Origin: NC2004 sp050874905
Lineage (GTDB): Bacteria; Bacillota; Clostridia; Lachnospirales; Lachnospiraceae
Assembly: GCA_050874905.1 (NCBI GenBank)
Contig: JBNMLP010000013.1
Location: 24,446-88,445, forward strand
Direction: 5' to 3'
Length of the DNA: 64,000 nucleotides
Position 1 is the first letter of the stretch. Every line of letters starts with the position of its first letter. Below, in pieces: positions 40,243 through 49,025 of the stretch. The notes beneath the pieces were generated by a model that had not been told where the DNA came from, ran no database searches, and saw nothing but the letters and a program-made list of their open reading frames with translations. The position numbers were made by a program, and so were the translations under genes.

Positions 40243-40935
40243 ATGAGTAACGTAAGCGAAGACTGGCGTCAGGTGATGGCGGAAGAATTGGAAAAACCAT
40301 ATTATAAACAGCTTTCTCATTTTGTATTGCAGGAATACCGCAGTCATACGATCTATCCGCCGATGGATGACATTTATAATGCGTTTCAGGAAACCCCACT
40401 TTCTAAAGTAAAGGTGCTTCTTCTGGGACAGGATCCATATCACAATGTGAATCAGGCACACGGCATGAGCTTTTCTGTGCTGCCAAGCCAGACCGAGATT
40501 CCTCCTTCTTTGCAGAATATTTATAAAGAACTGCATGATGATCTGGGCTGCTACATTCCGAATAACGGCTATCTGGTCAAATGGGCAAAACAGGGAGTGC
40601 TCTTATTAAACACTGTACTCACCGTGCGGGCACACAGTGCCAATTCCCACAGGGGACATGGCTGGGAGCAGTTTACAGATCGTGTGATCGAAGTTTTAAA
40701 TGAGCAGGATCGCCCGATTGTATATCTCCTTTGGGGAAAGCCTGCACAGAGTAAGCGCAGTATGTTAAATAATCCGAAACAATTGGTTCTTACAGCACCG
40801 CATCCAAGCCCATTGTCTGCGTATCGTGGTTTCTTTGGCTGCCATCATTTCAGCAAGGCAAATGCTTTTTTACAGGAGCATGGAGTGGAGCCGATCGACT
40901 GGCAGATTGAGAATATCCCGACAGATGAGGCATAG
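40243..40935 (+). CDS. ung: uracil-DNA glycosylase
   Basis: 230-aa family-1 uracil-DNA glycosylase: GQDPYHNVNQAHGMSFSV (catalytic Asp and water-activating loop) near residue 64, and HPSPLSAYRGFFGCHHF near residue 187 (catalytic His and Leu-intercalation loop). It removes uracil from DNA to start base-excision repair. AAGGAGAAC precedes the ATG. Confidence 0.95.
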   Translation: MSNVSEDWRQVMAEELEKPYYKQLSHFVLQEYRSHTIYPPMDDIYNAFQETPLSKVKVLLLGQDPYHNVNQAHGMSFSVLPSQTEIPPSLQNIYKELHDDLGCYIPNNGYLVKWAKQGVLLLNTVLTVRAHSANSHRGHGWEQFTDRVIEVLNEQDRPIVYLLWGKPAQSKRSMLNNPKQLVLTAPHPSPLSAYRGFFGCHHFSKANAFLQEHGVEPIDWQIENIPTDEA

Positions 40936-40961
40936 ATTGACAGAAGGAAAGGGGGCATTTC

Positions 40962-42044
40962 ATGAAACGAAAACTTACCCTGATCATAAACGGTATGTTT
41001 TATGGTGATTCTTATACGAAACGTATGCTTTGGAGTGTGTTTTTCCTCTCTGTATTTGCTATTGGAGCAGTGATCAGCGGACTTGCATTAAGCCAGTGGG
41101 TGTGTTATGTGATCGCAGCCGTGCTGGCAGCAATTGATCTGTATCTCATTTTTTCCATTCATCTGGATGTAGCAGTGACCGGAGAAGAGGAAGTGTCAGA
41201 AGAGACACAGGAAGAAGCAGCAGGGCAAGAGGAGCCAGAAAAGGAAGAAAAGCCGGCAGCAGTTTCTCCTGAAAAGAAAGAACCGCCTGTCAAAAAGGCA
41301 GAACCGTTATCCGGTGCGGAACAGAAGATCACATCAGAAAAAGAACTGAAGCAGGTATTTCATAAATATAAGGTAAAGAAAAATCACCGTCCCGTGTTGA
41401 TCGATGCTTCTAAGACCTATCATATCAAAGAGTGCCCGGCTTATATCTGGACGCACCGTGGGCTGCTTCATATGTTACTGCTGGAGGATGCTCCGAGAAA
41501 GGTGACTATTCCTCTTTCGAAAACGGGAGCTTTGTTTTATGAAAAGGCGGTTCCTGCGAATCAGAAGGTCGAGTATGATTGTTTAAATGGCCCGGGACTG
41601 ATCCCGTTTGCATTTTCGGAATACCGTCCGGTGTATCAGACGACGATCGTGAAGGGACAGCAAAGAGAAGTAAAGAATCTGTATCGCCTGGGAGAGGATC
41701 TTTTGTTTACGGCACCGTCGGTAAAAGAACTGCTGACATTACTGCAGCCGGAACTGGTAGTAAATGATGAGGTCATGCAGTCAGATGAGTTTAACCAGTA
41801 TTTTAAACAGGTGTACAAACAGAAAATATTGTTAAATGATGGGGCGCAGACGATGAAGCAGTATCAGACAAAGGTAAAAAAGGTATTGACCGGTTTGTCA
41901 GAGGCGGCGATCACTCCGGCGGCATTTCGGATGACAATTTCAGATATGTTGAAATTTGCATTGATCTCACCAGAGTATGCCAATTATTATACGCAGTTGT
42001 TTAAGCAGCGAAAAGATGCAGGAAAAAAAGAAAAACGAGACTAA
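40962..42044 (+). CDS. membrane protein of unknown function
   Basis: 360-aa protein. Two N-terminal transmembrane helices (about 22-44 and 47-66) are followed by a Glu/Lys/Pro-rich linker (75-120) and a soluble domain starting VFHKYKVKKNHRPVLIDASKTYHIKECPAYIWTH. No family is recognised. It is a tail-to-tail neighbour of the SDR gene, with stops overlapping by 4 bp and no room for a terminator. Confidence 0.6.
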   Translation: MKRKLTLIINGMFYGDSYTKRMLWSVFFLSVFAIGAVISGLALSQWVCYVIAAVLAAIDLYLIFSIHLDVAVTGEEEVSEETQEEAAGQEEPEKEEKPAAVSPEKKEPPVKKAEPLSGAEQKITSEKELKQVFHKYKVKKNHRPVLIDASKTYHIKECPAYIWTHRGLLHMLLLEDAPRKVTIPLSKTGALFYEKAVPANQKVEYDCLNGPGLIPFAFSEYRPVYQTTIVKGQQREVKNLYRLGEDLLFTAPSVKELLTLLQPELVVNDEVMQSDEFNQYFKQVYKQKILLNDGAQTMKQYQTKVKKVLTGLSEAAITPAAFRMTISDMLKFALISPEYANYYTQLFKQRKDAGKKEKRD

Positions 42045-42769
42045 GACCATCCGCCGTCCAGCGTGATGATCTGTCCGGTAAGATAAGAAGAGGCAGTGGA
42101 GATGGAGTATACCAGATCGGCTGCCTCTTCTGGTGTCCCAAACCGTCCGCAAGGAATTTCCTCTGTGAGCGCCGTCCGTTCTTCTTCTGACAGCCAGGCA
42201 TTCATGGAGGTATCCATAGCACCGAGGCTGATAGCATTGACACGGATATTGCTTGGCGCAAGCTCTTTGGCAAGCGCACGGGTGAAGGAATTGACACCAC
42301 CCTTTGCGGCCGAATAGGCAACCTCGCAGGATGCTCCGATATTTCCCCAGACCGAGGAAATGTTGATGATGCAGCCGGACTGCTGTCTTACCATGGCAGG
42401 TACAATTTCATGGCAGGTGTGGTAGAGGGAAGTTAAGTTCGTGGTAAGCATTTCATTCCACTGAGCCGGTGTCATGTCGGTTAATAATCCCAGATAGGAA
42501 ATTCCTGCATTGTTGATCAGCACGTGCACGGTTCCCCATTTCTCTATAATAGAAGAAATGCAGGTGCGTACCCAGTCATAATCTCCGATGTCTCCGGTAA
42601 AGCAAAGACATTCGCTTCCCTTTTCTTCACAGCATTTAGACGTATCCTTTAGTGCTTCTTCTTTTGTATGGCAAAAAAGTGCGAGCCGTGTGTTTTCGTT
42701 TGCAAAGCGCAGAGCGATCGCTTTTCCGATGCCACGGCTGGCACCTGTGATCATAATTACCTGTTTCAT
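42041..42769 (-). CDS. SDR family oxidoreductase (FabG-like)
   Basis: 242-aa short-chain dehydrogenase. TGASRGIGKAIALRF is the NADP(H) loop, NNAG near residue 85, the catalytic S-Y-K as INISS ... YSAAKGG, and a C-terminal YLTGQIITLDGGWS. The substrate is unknown; similar proteins reduce 3-oxoacyl-ACP. ATG 42769 is preferred because GAGGTGA lies five bases upstream. It is the only leftward gene in this stretch. Confidence 0.88.
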   Translation of the reverse strand: MKQVIMITGASRGIGKAIALRFANENTRLALFCHTKEEALKDTSKCCEEKGSECLCFTGDIGDYDWVRTCISSIIEKWGTVHVLINNAGISYLGLLTDMTPAQWNEMLTTNLTSLYHTCHEIVPAMVRQQSGCIINISSVWGNIGASCEVAYSAAKGGVNSFTRALAKELAPSNIRVNAISLGAMDTSMNAWLSEEERTALTEEIPCGRFGTPEEAADLVYSISTASSYLTGQIITLDGGWS

Positions 42770-42839
42770 TCCGGTCACCTCATTTTCTAATGATTCTTAT
42801 TTTTCTAGTATACCAGATAAAGGCAAATCCTGAAAACAG

Positions 42840-42868
42840 TTGAAATATCAAGGTAGCTTTGCTATACT
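42840..42868 (+). promoter_or_regulatory. promoter of the LytR-C-domain gene
   Basis: TTGAAA, 17-bp spacer, TATACT, upstream of the gene starting at 42930. Confidence 0.65.
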
Positions 42869-42929
42869 CAAATTAGGTATGTAAAATTATACTTTACTTA
42901 TTAGCGGGATCATTACAGGAGGAAGGAAT

Positions 42930-44303
42930 ATGCGAACAAAGATTTTAAAATTATTGTTGTTAGCGGTATTGCTGGTGGCAACAGGATTTGGATCATACAA
43001 AGCAGTGATCGCGATCTGGGGAGAACCACAGGTCAAGGAAATGACGGAAGACAAGCAGGGAACCGGTTCCGAGGAGAAGAAGGGTGCCAAAGTATCTCCA
43101 ATGCTTGTGACGGCATATTTTTATGACAATTATACCAAAGGTGTGATTGAATATGCGGCGGTGCGTTTTTTCAACACACAGACGAAGGAATGTAATTATA
43201 TCTTCTTCCCGTCAGACAGTAAGATTGACTTAAGTGATGCAGCATATCAGAAGATTCACAGTGCATCCGGAAATGTAAAACAGAATACGAAGCTGAAAGA
43301 CATTGCTACCTGCTTTGCGCAGGACAGCGACCGCTACCAGTACACCAAGCTGGCACTGGAAGATGCACTCGGTTATCAGATCGACCACTATGAAGCGATC
43401 ACATCGGATAATGTGATCCGTATTGTGAATCTGATCGATCCGGTAAACTTTGATGTTCCAAAGAAAATGAGTTTTAAAGATGACAGTAACATCAATATTG
43501 TGTTAAAGAAAGGTGCGCAGACTTTACTTGGAGATCAGGTAAAGGGAATGTTGACGAAGGTAGAACTTTATAAGAATGAAGAAGAGCGGCTTGCCTGCTC
43601 GATGGATTATATCAAGGCTTATATGAGCAGTGTGGTATCGCTCGGCAGCCGTGATAAGATGGGAGAGTATTATCAGAATTATTATTCCTTATTAGAAAGT
43701 GATGTAACATTTTCCGATATGCTTCCTTATATGGATTATCTTTACCAGATCAAGCCATCAAATCTTGTGATGACCGAGGCGGATGGAACGAGAAAGGGCA
43801 GCGAGTATCTGATCGACAAAGCCGCACTTTCTGATGTTGTGAAGAAATTTTTAGCTTCCAGTGCAGCAACGACAGAGGAAACAACCACCGAGGATGTGAC
43901 GACGGAGGAGGCGACAACAGAAGAAGCTACCACCGAAGAATCCACCACGGAGGAAAAGACTACAGAAGAGGCAACGACGGAGGAGAAGACCACGGAAGAA
44001 GCTACTACCGAGGAGAAGAAAGAGAGCAACAGTAAGAAATTAAAGATCGAGATCTACAACAGTACGACGATCAACGGGCTTGCTGCCAAATGGCAGAAGC
44101 GGTTAGAAGGTGAAGGTTATAAGATCGCACAGGTTGAGACGGAACGCAAATATCACTTAAAGACATGTGTGATCTATGTAACAGAAAAGGGACAGGGAAA
44201 AGATCTGTTAAAATACTTCCCGGATGCAGAGATCAAGGTAGGTAAGCTGACCAAAGCAGACATTCGTATCGTACTTGGTACAGATGACAAAACTGTCCGG
44301 TAA
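42930..44303 (+). CDS. surface protein with LCP-like and LytR C-terminal domains
   Basis: 457-aa secreted or anchored protein: an N-terminal hydrophobic segment (LKLLLLAVLLVATGFGSY), a domain of about 270 residues that resembles a degenerate LytR-CpsA-Psr fold (DALGYQIDHYEAITSDNVIRIVNLIDPVNFDVP), a Thr/Glu repeat linker (TTEEATTEEKTTEEA, nt 43868-44020) and a LytR_C domain (KIEIYNSTTINGLAAKWQKRLEGEGYK). The usual LCP arginine and lipid-contact residues are not obvious, so transferase activity is doubtful. Likely cell-wall associated. Confidence 0.65.
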   Translation: MRTKILKLLLLAVLLVATGFGSYKAVIAIWGEPQVKEMTEDKQGTGSEEKKGAKVSPMLVTAYFYDNYTKGVIEYAAVRFFNTQTKECNYIFFPSDSKIDLSDAAYQKIHSASGNVKQNTKLKDIATCFAQDSDRYQYTKLALEDALGYQIDHYEAITSDNVIRIVNLIDPVNFDVPKKMSFKDDSNINIVLKKGAQTLLGDQVKGMLTKVELYKNEEERLACSMDYIKAYMSSVVSLGSRDKMGEYYQNYYSLLESDVTFSDMLPYMDYLYQIKPSNLVMTEADGTRKGSEYLIDKAALSDVVKKFLASSAATTEETTTEDVTTEEATTEEATTEESTTEEKTTEEATTEEKTTEEATTEEKKESNSKKLKIEIYNSTTINGLAAKWQKRLEGEGYKIAQVETERKYHLKTCVIYVTEKGQGKDLLKYFPDAEIKVGKLTKADIRIVLGTDDKTVR

Positions 44304-44320
44304 AAAGGAGTTGGAGTAAC

Positions 44321-44731
44321 ATGAAAAAGCAAAGCATGATCACACTTACGCTGCTTGCAGTGCTGCTGTTAGTCGGTACCGGTTATGCGGCAGGGGCAGC
44401 CAGTGCACAGCCGGGTTCTAATGCAGATCCACTGGTTTCCAAAAGCTATGTGGACGAACAGGTGGCTTCCATTCAGAAAAAATCAGGATATGAAGCAATC
44501 ACCTTATCAAAGGGGAAACAGCTTGTCTGTGCCAAAGGTACACAGGTTGTGGTAACAGCAGGTGCGGCGAAAGCAACCGGATCACTTTCTGATCTGACAG
44601 AAGGAAAAAAAGTCGCAAAGGGCAAAGCAGTGAGCACGGATCACAGTTTCCTGGTACTAAAAGAAAACACAGGGATCAAGGCATCCAAATCAGCGGCAGT
44701 ATTTGTGCAGGGACAGTATTCGATCAAATAG
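44321..44731 (+). CDS. secreted protein of unknown function
   Basis: 136 aa with a signal peptide (ITLTLLAVLLLVGTGYAAG) and a small domain (SKSYVDEQVASIQKKSGYEAITLSKGKQLVCAKGTQVVVTAGAAKATGS). It lies 17 bp after the LytR-C-domain gene, so probably co-transcribed, and is followed by a terminator. Seen in this style in Lachnospiraceae; function unknown. Confidence 0.6.
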   Translation: MKKQSMITLTLLAVLLLVGTGYAAGAASAQPGSNADPLVSKSYVDEQVASIQKKSGYEAITLSKGKQLVCAKGTQVVVTAGAAKATGSLSDLTEGKKVAKGKAVSTDHSFLVLKENTGIKASKSAAVFVQGQYSIK

Positions 44732-44760
44732 ATCCTCTGCCATGTATAAAGAAGACAGAA

Positions 44761-44793
44761 AACACCACCCTAACAAAAAGGGGTGGTGTTTTT
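44761..44793 (+). terminator. terminator overlapping the next start
   Basis: AACACCACCC pairs with GGGTGGTGTT, then T5. The 3' arm contains the likely ribosome site and start of the YitT-like gene. Confidence 0.75.
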
Positions 44794-45661
44794 GAATTAT
44801 ATTTATACGGCAGCCGGGGCATGTCTGATGGCAGCGGCGATCACAATGATCTTAGAACCAATGGAGCTGGTCACCGGAGGATTTTCCGGACTTGCGATCC
44901 TGATCAAGGAGATCAGCGGCAGATATATCACGGAGCAGGGCATATGGGAAAATGGTATTCCACTGTGGTTGTCAACGATTGTGTTAAATGTTCCGTTATT
45001 TTTTCTTGCATTTAAAAAGCAGGACAAAGCATTTTTCTTTCGCAGTCTGTTTGGAAATCTGTGTCTTACCGTATTTCTTGCAATCCTGCCGGGAGAACGT
45101 GTCTTGTCAGAGGATTACCTGTTAAATGCGATTCTTGGCGGTATGATGGAGGGTGCCGGACTGGGACTGGTGTTGCTCGGAAAGGCATCGACCGGTGGTG
45201 TGGATCTTCTGGCAACGTTGCTTGCAAAGCGGTTTCCAAACCAGAGCATTTCCCAGCTTGTATTTTTTCTGGACAGTGTGATCGTCCTGTTCGGCATTTT
45301 GCTGTTTGGACTGAACCGTGGACTGTATGCACTGGTGGCCGTGTATTGTGTATCCAAAGCCTCGGCACGCGTGGTGGCAGGACCGCAGAAAACATTTGTG
45401 ATCTATATCATCTCGGACGAGGCAGAACAGATCGCCGCACAGGTGATGAAACAGTTACACCGGGGAATCACCGGGATTCCGGCAGTGGGACTGTACCGGC
45501 ACAAGGAGCGCACCATGCTGCTTTGCGCAACCGGAAAAAAGCAGTTGATCGAGGTCAAGGAGATCGTAGCAAAATGGGATGCAAATGCTTTTGTCATGGT
45601 GATGGATGCCAGAGAAACACTGGGAGAGGGCTTTCAGAGTTTGGGTAATTATACACGATAA
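44783..45661 (+). CDS. YitT family membrane protein
   Basis: 292-aa protein: about five or six transmembrane helices in the first 190 residues (DUF161-like, GGFSGLAILI, GLGLVLLGKASTGGVDLLATLLAKR) and a C-terminal DUF2179 domain (AEQIAAQVMKQLHRGITGIPAVGLYRHKERTMLLC). Function not established. The start is ambiguous (GTG 44783, GTG 44786 or TTG 44792), all inside the 3' arm of a terminator, so its translation may depend on read-through. The 169-bp gap after it has no clear gene. Confidence 0.82.
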   Translation: MVFLNYIYTAAGACLMAAAITMILEPMELVTGGFSGLAILIKEISGRYITEQGIWENGIPLWLSTIVLNVPLFFLAFKKQDKAFFFRSLFGNLCLTVFLAILPGERVLSEDYLLNAILGGMMEGAGLGLVLLGKASTGGVDLLATLLAKRFPNQSISQLVFFLDSVIVLFGILLFGLNRGLYALVAVYCVSKASARVVAGPQKTFVIYIISDEAEQIAAQVMKQLHRGITGIPAVGLYRHKERTMLLCATGKKQLIEVKEIVAKWDANAFVMVMDARETLGEGFQSLGNYTR

Positions 45662-45830
45662 TTTGGGCAGTATGGCCATATTTTTTATAGGAAAAACCTG
45701 TCCATATACAATTTTAACAAAAAGTTTAAATTTTATTTGGTGAATAGTAATATTTCAATTCGAGGGTAAATGAGGTAGAATTATTTTAGTTGAAAAACAG
45801 CATGAATACATCCTAAGGAGGAAAAAAGGA

Positions 45831-46943
45831 ATGGCTAGTTTAACATTAAAAAACATCTATAAGATTTATCCAAACGGTTTCAACGCTGTTAAGGATTTCA
45901 ATCTTGACATTGAAGACAAAGAGTTCATCATTTTCGTTGGACCTTCAGGTTGTGGTAAGTCTACCACACTTCGTATGATCGCTGGTCTGGAAGATATCAG
46001 CCAGGGAGAGCTTTGGATTGGTGATAAGTTAGTAAATGACGTTGAGCCAAAAGACAGAGATATCGCAATGGTATTCCAGAGCTACGCTTTGTATCCACAT
46101 ATGACAGTTTATGATAACATGGCATTTGGATTAAAGCTTCGTAAGACTCCAAAAGAGAAGATCGATAAGTTAGTACATGAGGCAGCTAAGATCCTTGACA
46201 TCGAGCACTTATTAGACCGTAAGCCAAAGGCTTTATCCGGTGGTCAGAGACAGCGTGTGGCTATGGGACGTGCGATCGTGCGTGAGCCTAAAGTATTCTT
46301 AATGGATGAGCCACTGTCAAACCTGGATGCAAAATTACGTGTACAGATGCGTATTGAGATTTCTAAGTTACATCAGAGATTACAGACAACGATCATCTAC
46401 GTAACACATGATCAGACAGAGGCTATGACACTGGGTACCAGAATCGTAGTTATGAAAGACGGTATCATCCAGCAGTGTGATACTCCACAGAACTTATATG
46501 ACAAACCACAGAACTTATTCGTAGCAGGATTCATGGGATCACCATCTATGAACTTCATCGAGGCAAGAGTTGTGAAGAGTGGAGCAGACGTACTGTTAAT
46601 GTTCGGTTCTCATTCTATCAAGGTTCCAGAGCAGAAAGCTGCAAAACTGATTGAAGGCAACTATGTAGAGAGAGAAGTTATCTTAGGTATTCGTCCTGAG
46701 GATATTCATGATGAGCAGTTATTCATCGAGTCATCTCCTGAGTCAGTTATCGATGCTGATATCAAGATTTACGAGATGTTAGGTGCTGAGGTTTACTTAT
46801 ACTTCGCAATTGATCAGTATGATATTACTGCACGAGTTAACTCTCGTACAACTGCTAGACCTGGCGATATCGTTCAGTTAGCATTTGACTTAAGCAAGAT
46901 TCATATCTTTGATAAAGAGACTGAGAAAGTTATCACAAACTAA
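45831..46943 (+). CDS. sugar ABC transporter ATPase (UgpC/MsmK type)
   Basis: 370-aa ATPase that powers sugar uptake ABC systems: Walker A GPSGCGKST, LSGGQRQRVAMGRA signature, LMDEPLSNLDAKLR Walker B and a C-terminal regulatory TOBE-like domain (VILGIRPEDIHDEQL). It stands alone without permeases, as usual for shared MsmK-type ATPases. Its codons are distinctly biased (GTA, TTA, AGA, CGT), fitting strong expression. A possible promoter (-10 TAGAAT near 45776) lies upstream; AAGGAGG precedes the ATG. Confidence 0.9.
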   Translation: MASLTLKNIYKIYPNGFNAVKDFNLDIEDKEFIIFVGPSGCGKSTTLRMIAGLEDISQGELWIGDKLVNDVEPKDRDIAMVFQSYALYPHMTVYDNMAFGLKLRKTPKEKIDKLVHEAAKILDIEHLLDRKPKALSGGQRQRVAMGRAIVREPKVFLMDEPLSNLDAKLRVQMRIEISKLHQRLQTTIIYVTHDQTEAMTLGTRIVVMKDGIIQQCDTPQNLYDKPQNLFVAGFMGSPSMNFIEARVVKSGADVLLMFGSHSIKVPEQKAAKLIEGNYVEREVILGIRPEDIHDEQLFIESSPESVIDADIKIYEMLGAEVYLYFAIDQYDITARVNSRTTARPGDIVQLAFDLSKIHIFDKETEKVITN

Positions 46944-46977
46944 GATTGGATCAAATGTGAACATAGCATGAATTTTC

Positions 46978-47017
46978 AGAGGAAATGCGATTAATTTTGC
47001 ATTTCCTCTTTTATTTT
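46978..47017 (+). terminator. terminator after the ABC ATPase
   Basis: Perfect 11-bp stem AGAGGAAATGC / GCATTTCCTCT, then a T-rich run. Confidence 0.9.
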
Positions 47018-47139
47018 TGTGCGTTTTGCTATAAAATAGACATATGAGAGTATCAATATATGCAAAATGATAAAAATATGCTGTTTTCATAGAAACAGTT
47101 ACGAAAGATATTTGCAAATATAGGAAAAGGAGTGAGGAT

Positions 47140-48228
47140 ATGATCTCAAATCAGATTCTTCAGGATACGATTGAAGGAATCAAATCAATTACCCGGATCG
47201 ATCTATGCGTCATGGATACCGAGGGAAAGGCTCTTGCAAGCACATTTACTGCCGCAGATGAATACGAGGATGCGGTTCTTGCATTTGTAAACTCTCCAGC
47301 GGAGAGTCAGGTACTTCAAGGATATCAGTTTTTTAAAGTATCAGATGATAATCAATTAGAATACATTATTCTTGCCAAAGGGGAGACAGACGATGTTTAT
47401 ATGATCGGTAAGATTGCTGCATTTCAGGTGCAGAATCTGCTGGTAGCATACAAGGAGCGTTTTGATAAGGATAACTTTATCAAGAATCTGCTTCTGGATA
47501 ATCTTCTTCTGGTAGATATATACAACCGTGCCAAGAAGCTTCACATTGATACCGATGTGAGAAGAGTGGTATTCATCATTGAAACAAAGAATGAAAAAGA
47601 TACGAATGCGTTAGAGACCGTGCGGAGTCTGTTTTCTACCAAGACCAAAGATTTCATTACGGCGGTAGATGAGAAGAATATTATTTTAGTGAAAGAAGTA
47701 AAGCCGAACGAAACCTACGAAGACATGGCAAAAACGGCAAATGTCATCGTAGATATGTTAAATACCGAGGCAATGACTCAGGTACATGTCGCATATGGCA
47801 CCGTGGTAAATGAGATCAAGGAAGTATCCCGTTCTTATAAAGAAGCAAAGATGGCACTTGATGTTGGAAAGATCTTCTACGAGAACCGCAACATCATCGC
47901 ATACAGCAATCTGGGTATTGGACGCCTGATCTACCAGCTTCCGATTCCTCTTTGCAAGATGTTTATCAAAGAGATCTTTGACGGACGTTCTCCGGATGAA
48001 TTTGACGAGGAGACATTGACCACGATCAACAAGTTCTTCGAGAACAGTCTGAATGTATCCGAAACTTCCCGTCAGCTTTATATCCATCGTAATACACTGG
48101 TATATCGTCTGGATAAGCTGCAGAAGTCAACCGGACTGGATCTTCGTGTATTTGAAGATGCGATCACATTTAAGATTGCGTTGATGGTAGTAAAATATAT
48201 GAAGTATATGGAGAACATGGAATACTAA
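47140..48228 (+). CDS. PucR/CdaR-like transcriptional regulator
   Basis: 362-aa regulator. An N-terminal sensory part (LQDTIEGIKSITRIDLCVMDTEGKALASTF), a middle GGDEF-like fold (VRRVVFIIETKN, HVAYGTVVNEIKEVSRSYKEAKMALDVG) and a C-terminal PucR helix-turn-helix (FFENSLNVSETSRQLYIHRNTLVYRLDKLQKSTGLDLR) are in the order of CdaR-type proteins, which sense sugar acids. The ligand is not known here. GGAGTGAGG precedes the ATG. Confidence 0.82.
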   Translation: MISNQILQDTIEGIKSITRIDLCVMDTEGKALASTFTAADEYEDAVLAFVNSPAESQVLQGYQFFKVSDDNQLEYIILAKGETDDVYMIGKIAAFQVQNLLVAYKERFDKDNFIKNLLLDNLLLVDIYNRAKKLHIDTDVRRVVFIIETKNEKDTNALETVRSLFSTKTKDFITAVDEKNIILVKEVKPNETYEDMAKTANVIVDMLNTEAMTQVHVAYGTVVNEIKEVSRSYKEAKMALDVGKIFYENRNIIAYSNLGIGRLIYQLPIPLCKMFIKEIFDGRSPDEFDEETLTTINKFFENSLNVSETSRQLYIHRNTLVYRLDKLQKSTGLDLRVFEDAITFKIALMVVKYMKYMENMEY

Positions 48229-48260
48229 AACGGTTCGCAATTTCATAGCAAACAGGGAGG

Positions 48261-48305
48261 ATATCGTAATGTGCGTGGACATACTATCTGCGTATATTAC
48301 GATAT
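48261..48305 (+). other. long hairpin in the ftsE leader
   Basis: ATATCGTAAT pairs perfectly with ATTACGATAT and the stem continues through GTGCG/TGCGTAT with wobbles, giving about 15-17 pairs and a small loop. No T-run follows, so it is a leader structure rather than a terminator. Confidence 0.55.
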
Positions 48306-48326
48306 ATCTAAGTAAAGGAGTTTTTT

Positions 48327-49025
48327 ATGATCACACTCAATCAGGTTTCGTTAGTATATCCGGGGGGAACACGAGCTCTTGATAATATCAGTTTTCAGGT
48401 GAACAGGGGAGAATTTGTCTTTGTGGTAGGAAGCAGCGGTTCTGGTAAGACTACGCTGATGAAGCTTTTGTTAAAAGAGCTTACCCCGACAGAGGGACAG
48501 GTGATCGTGATGAATAATGATCTTGCAACGGTCAACCACAAAGGAATTCCGTATATCAGAAGACAGATCGGGACGGTGTTTCAGGATTTCAGACTGCTTC
48601 CTGACCGCACGGTTTATGAAAATATTGCGTTTGCGATGCGTGTGGTAGAGGCTTCTACAAAGGATATCAAGATCCGGGTGCCGGAGCTGTTATCAATGGT
48701 GGGACTTGCCAATAAGGAGCGGGCTTATCCACGGGAGCTTTCCGGTGGAGAGCAGCAAAGAGTGGCACTTGCCAGAGCTTTGGCGAACCGTCCGGCCATG
48801 ATCCTGGCAGATGAGCCGACCGGAAACTTAGACCCGGTCAATTCCAATGAGATCATGAAATTATTAGAACGTATCAATGAACGGGGAACGACCGTGATGG
48901 TGGTGACGCATAACCGAGACATTGTCAATCAGATGCAGCGGCGTGTCATTACACTGAAGCATGGTATGTTGATCAGTGATGAAAAAGGAGGATACCAGTA
49001 TGAGCATGAAAGCTTTGGCTTATAG
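48327..49025 (+). CDS. ftsE: cell division ATP-binding protein FtsE
   Basis: 232-aa ABC ATPase partner of FtsX. GSSGSGKTTLMKLL (Walker A), ELSGGEQQRVALARAL and ILADEPTGNLDP are clear, and the FtsE-type FQDFRLLPDRTVYENIAFA helix is present. It drives peptidoglycan hydrolase activation at division. AAAGGAG precedes the ATG; it overlaps ftsX by 26 bp. Confidence 0.95.
   Translation: MITLNQVSLVYPGGTRALDNISFQVNRGEFVFVVGSSGSGKTTLMKLLLKELTPTEGQVIVMNNDLATVNHKGIPYIRRQIGTVFQDFRLLPDRTVYENIAFAMRVVEASTKDIKIRVPELLSMVGLANKERAYPRELSGGEQQRVALARALANRPAMILADEPTGNLDPVNSNEIMKLLERINERGTTVMVVTHNRDIVNQMQRRVITLKHGMLISDEKGGYQYEHESFGL

Noticed and set aside
42041..42044. Frameshifted fusion between the 360-aa membrane protein and the SDR gene
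   Set aside because: They are on opposite strands and merely share overlapping stop codons.
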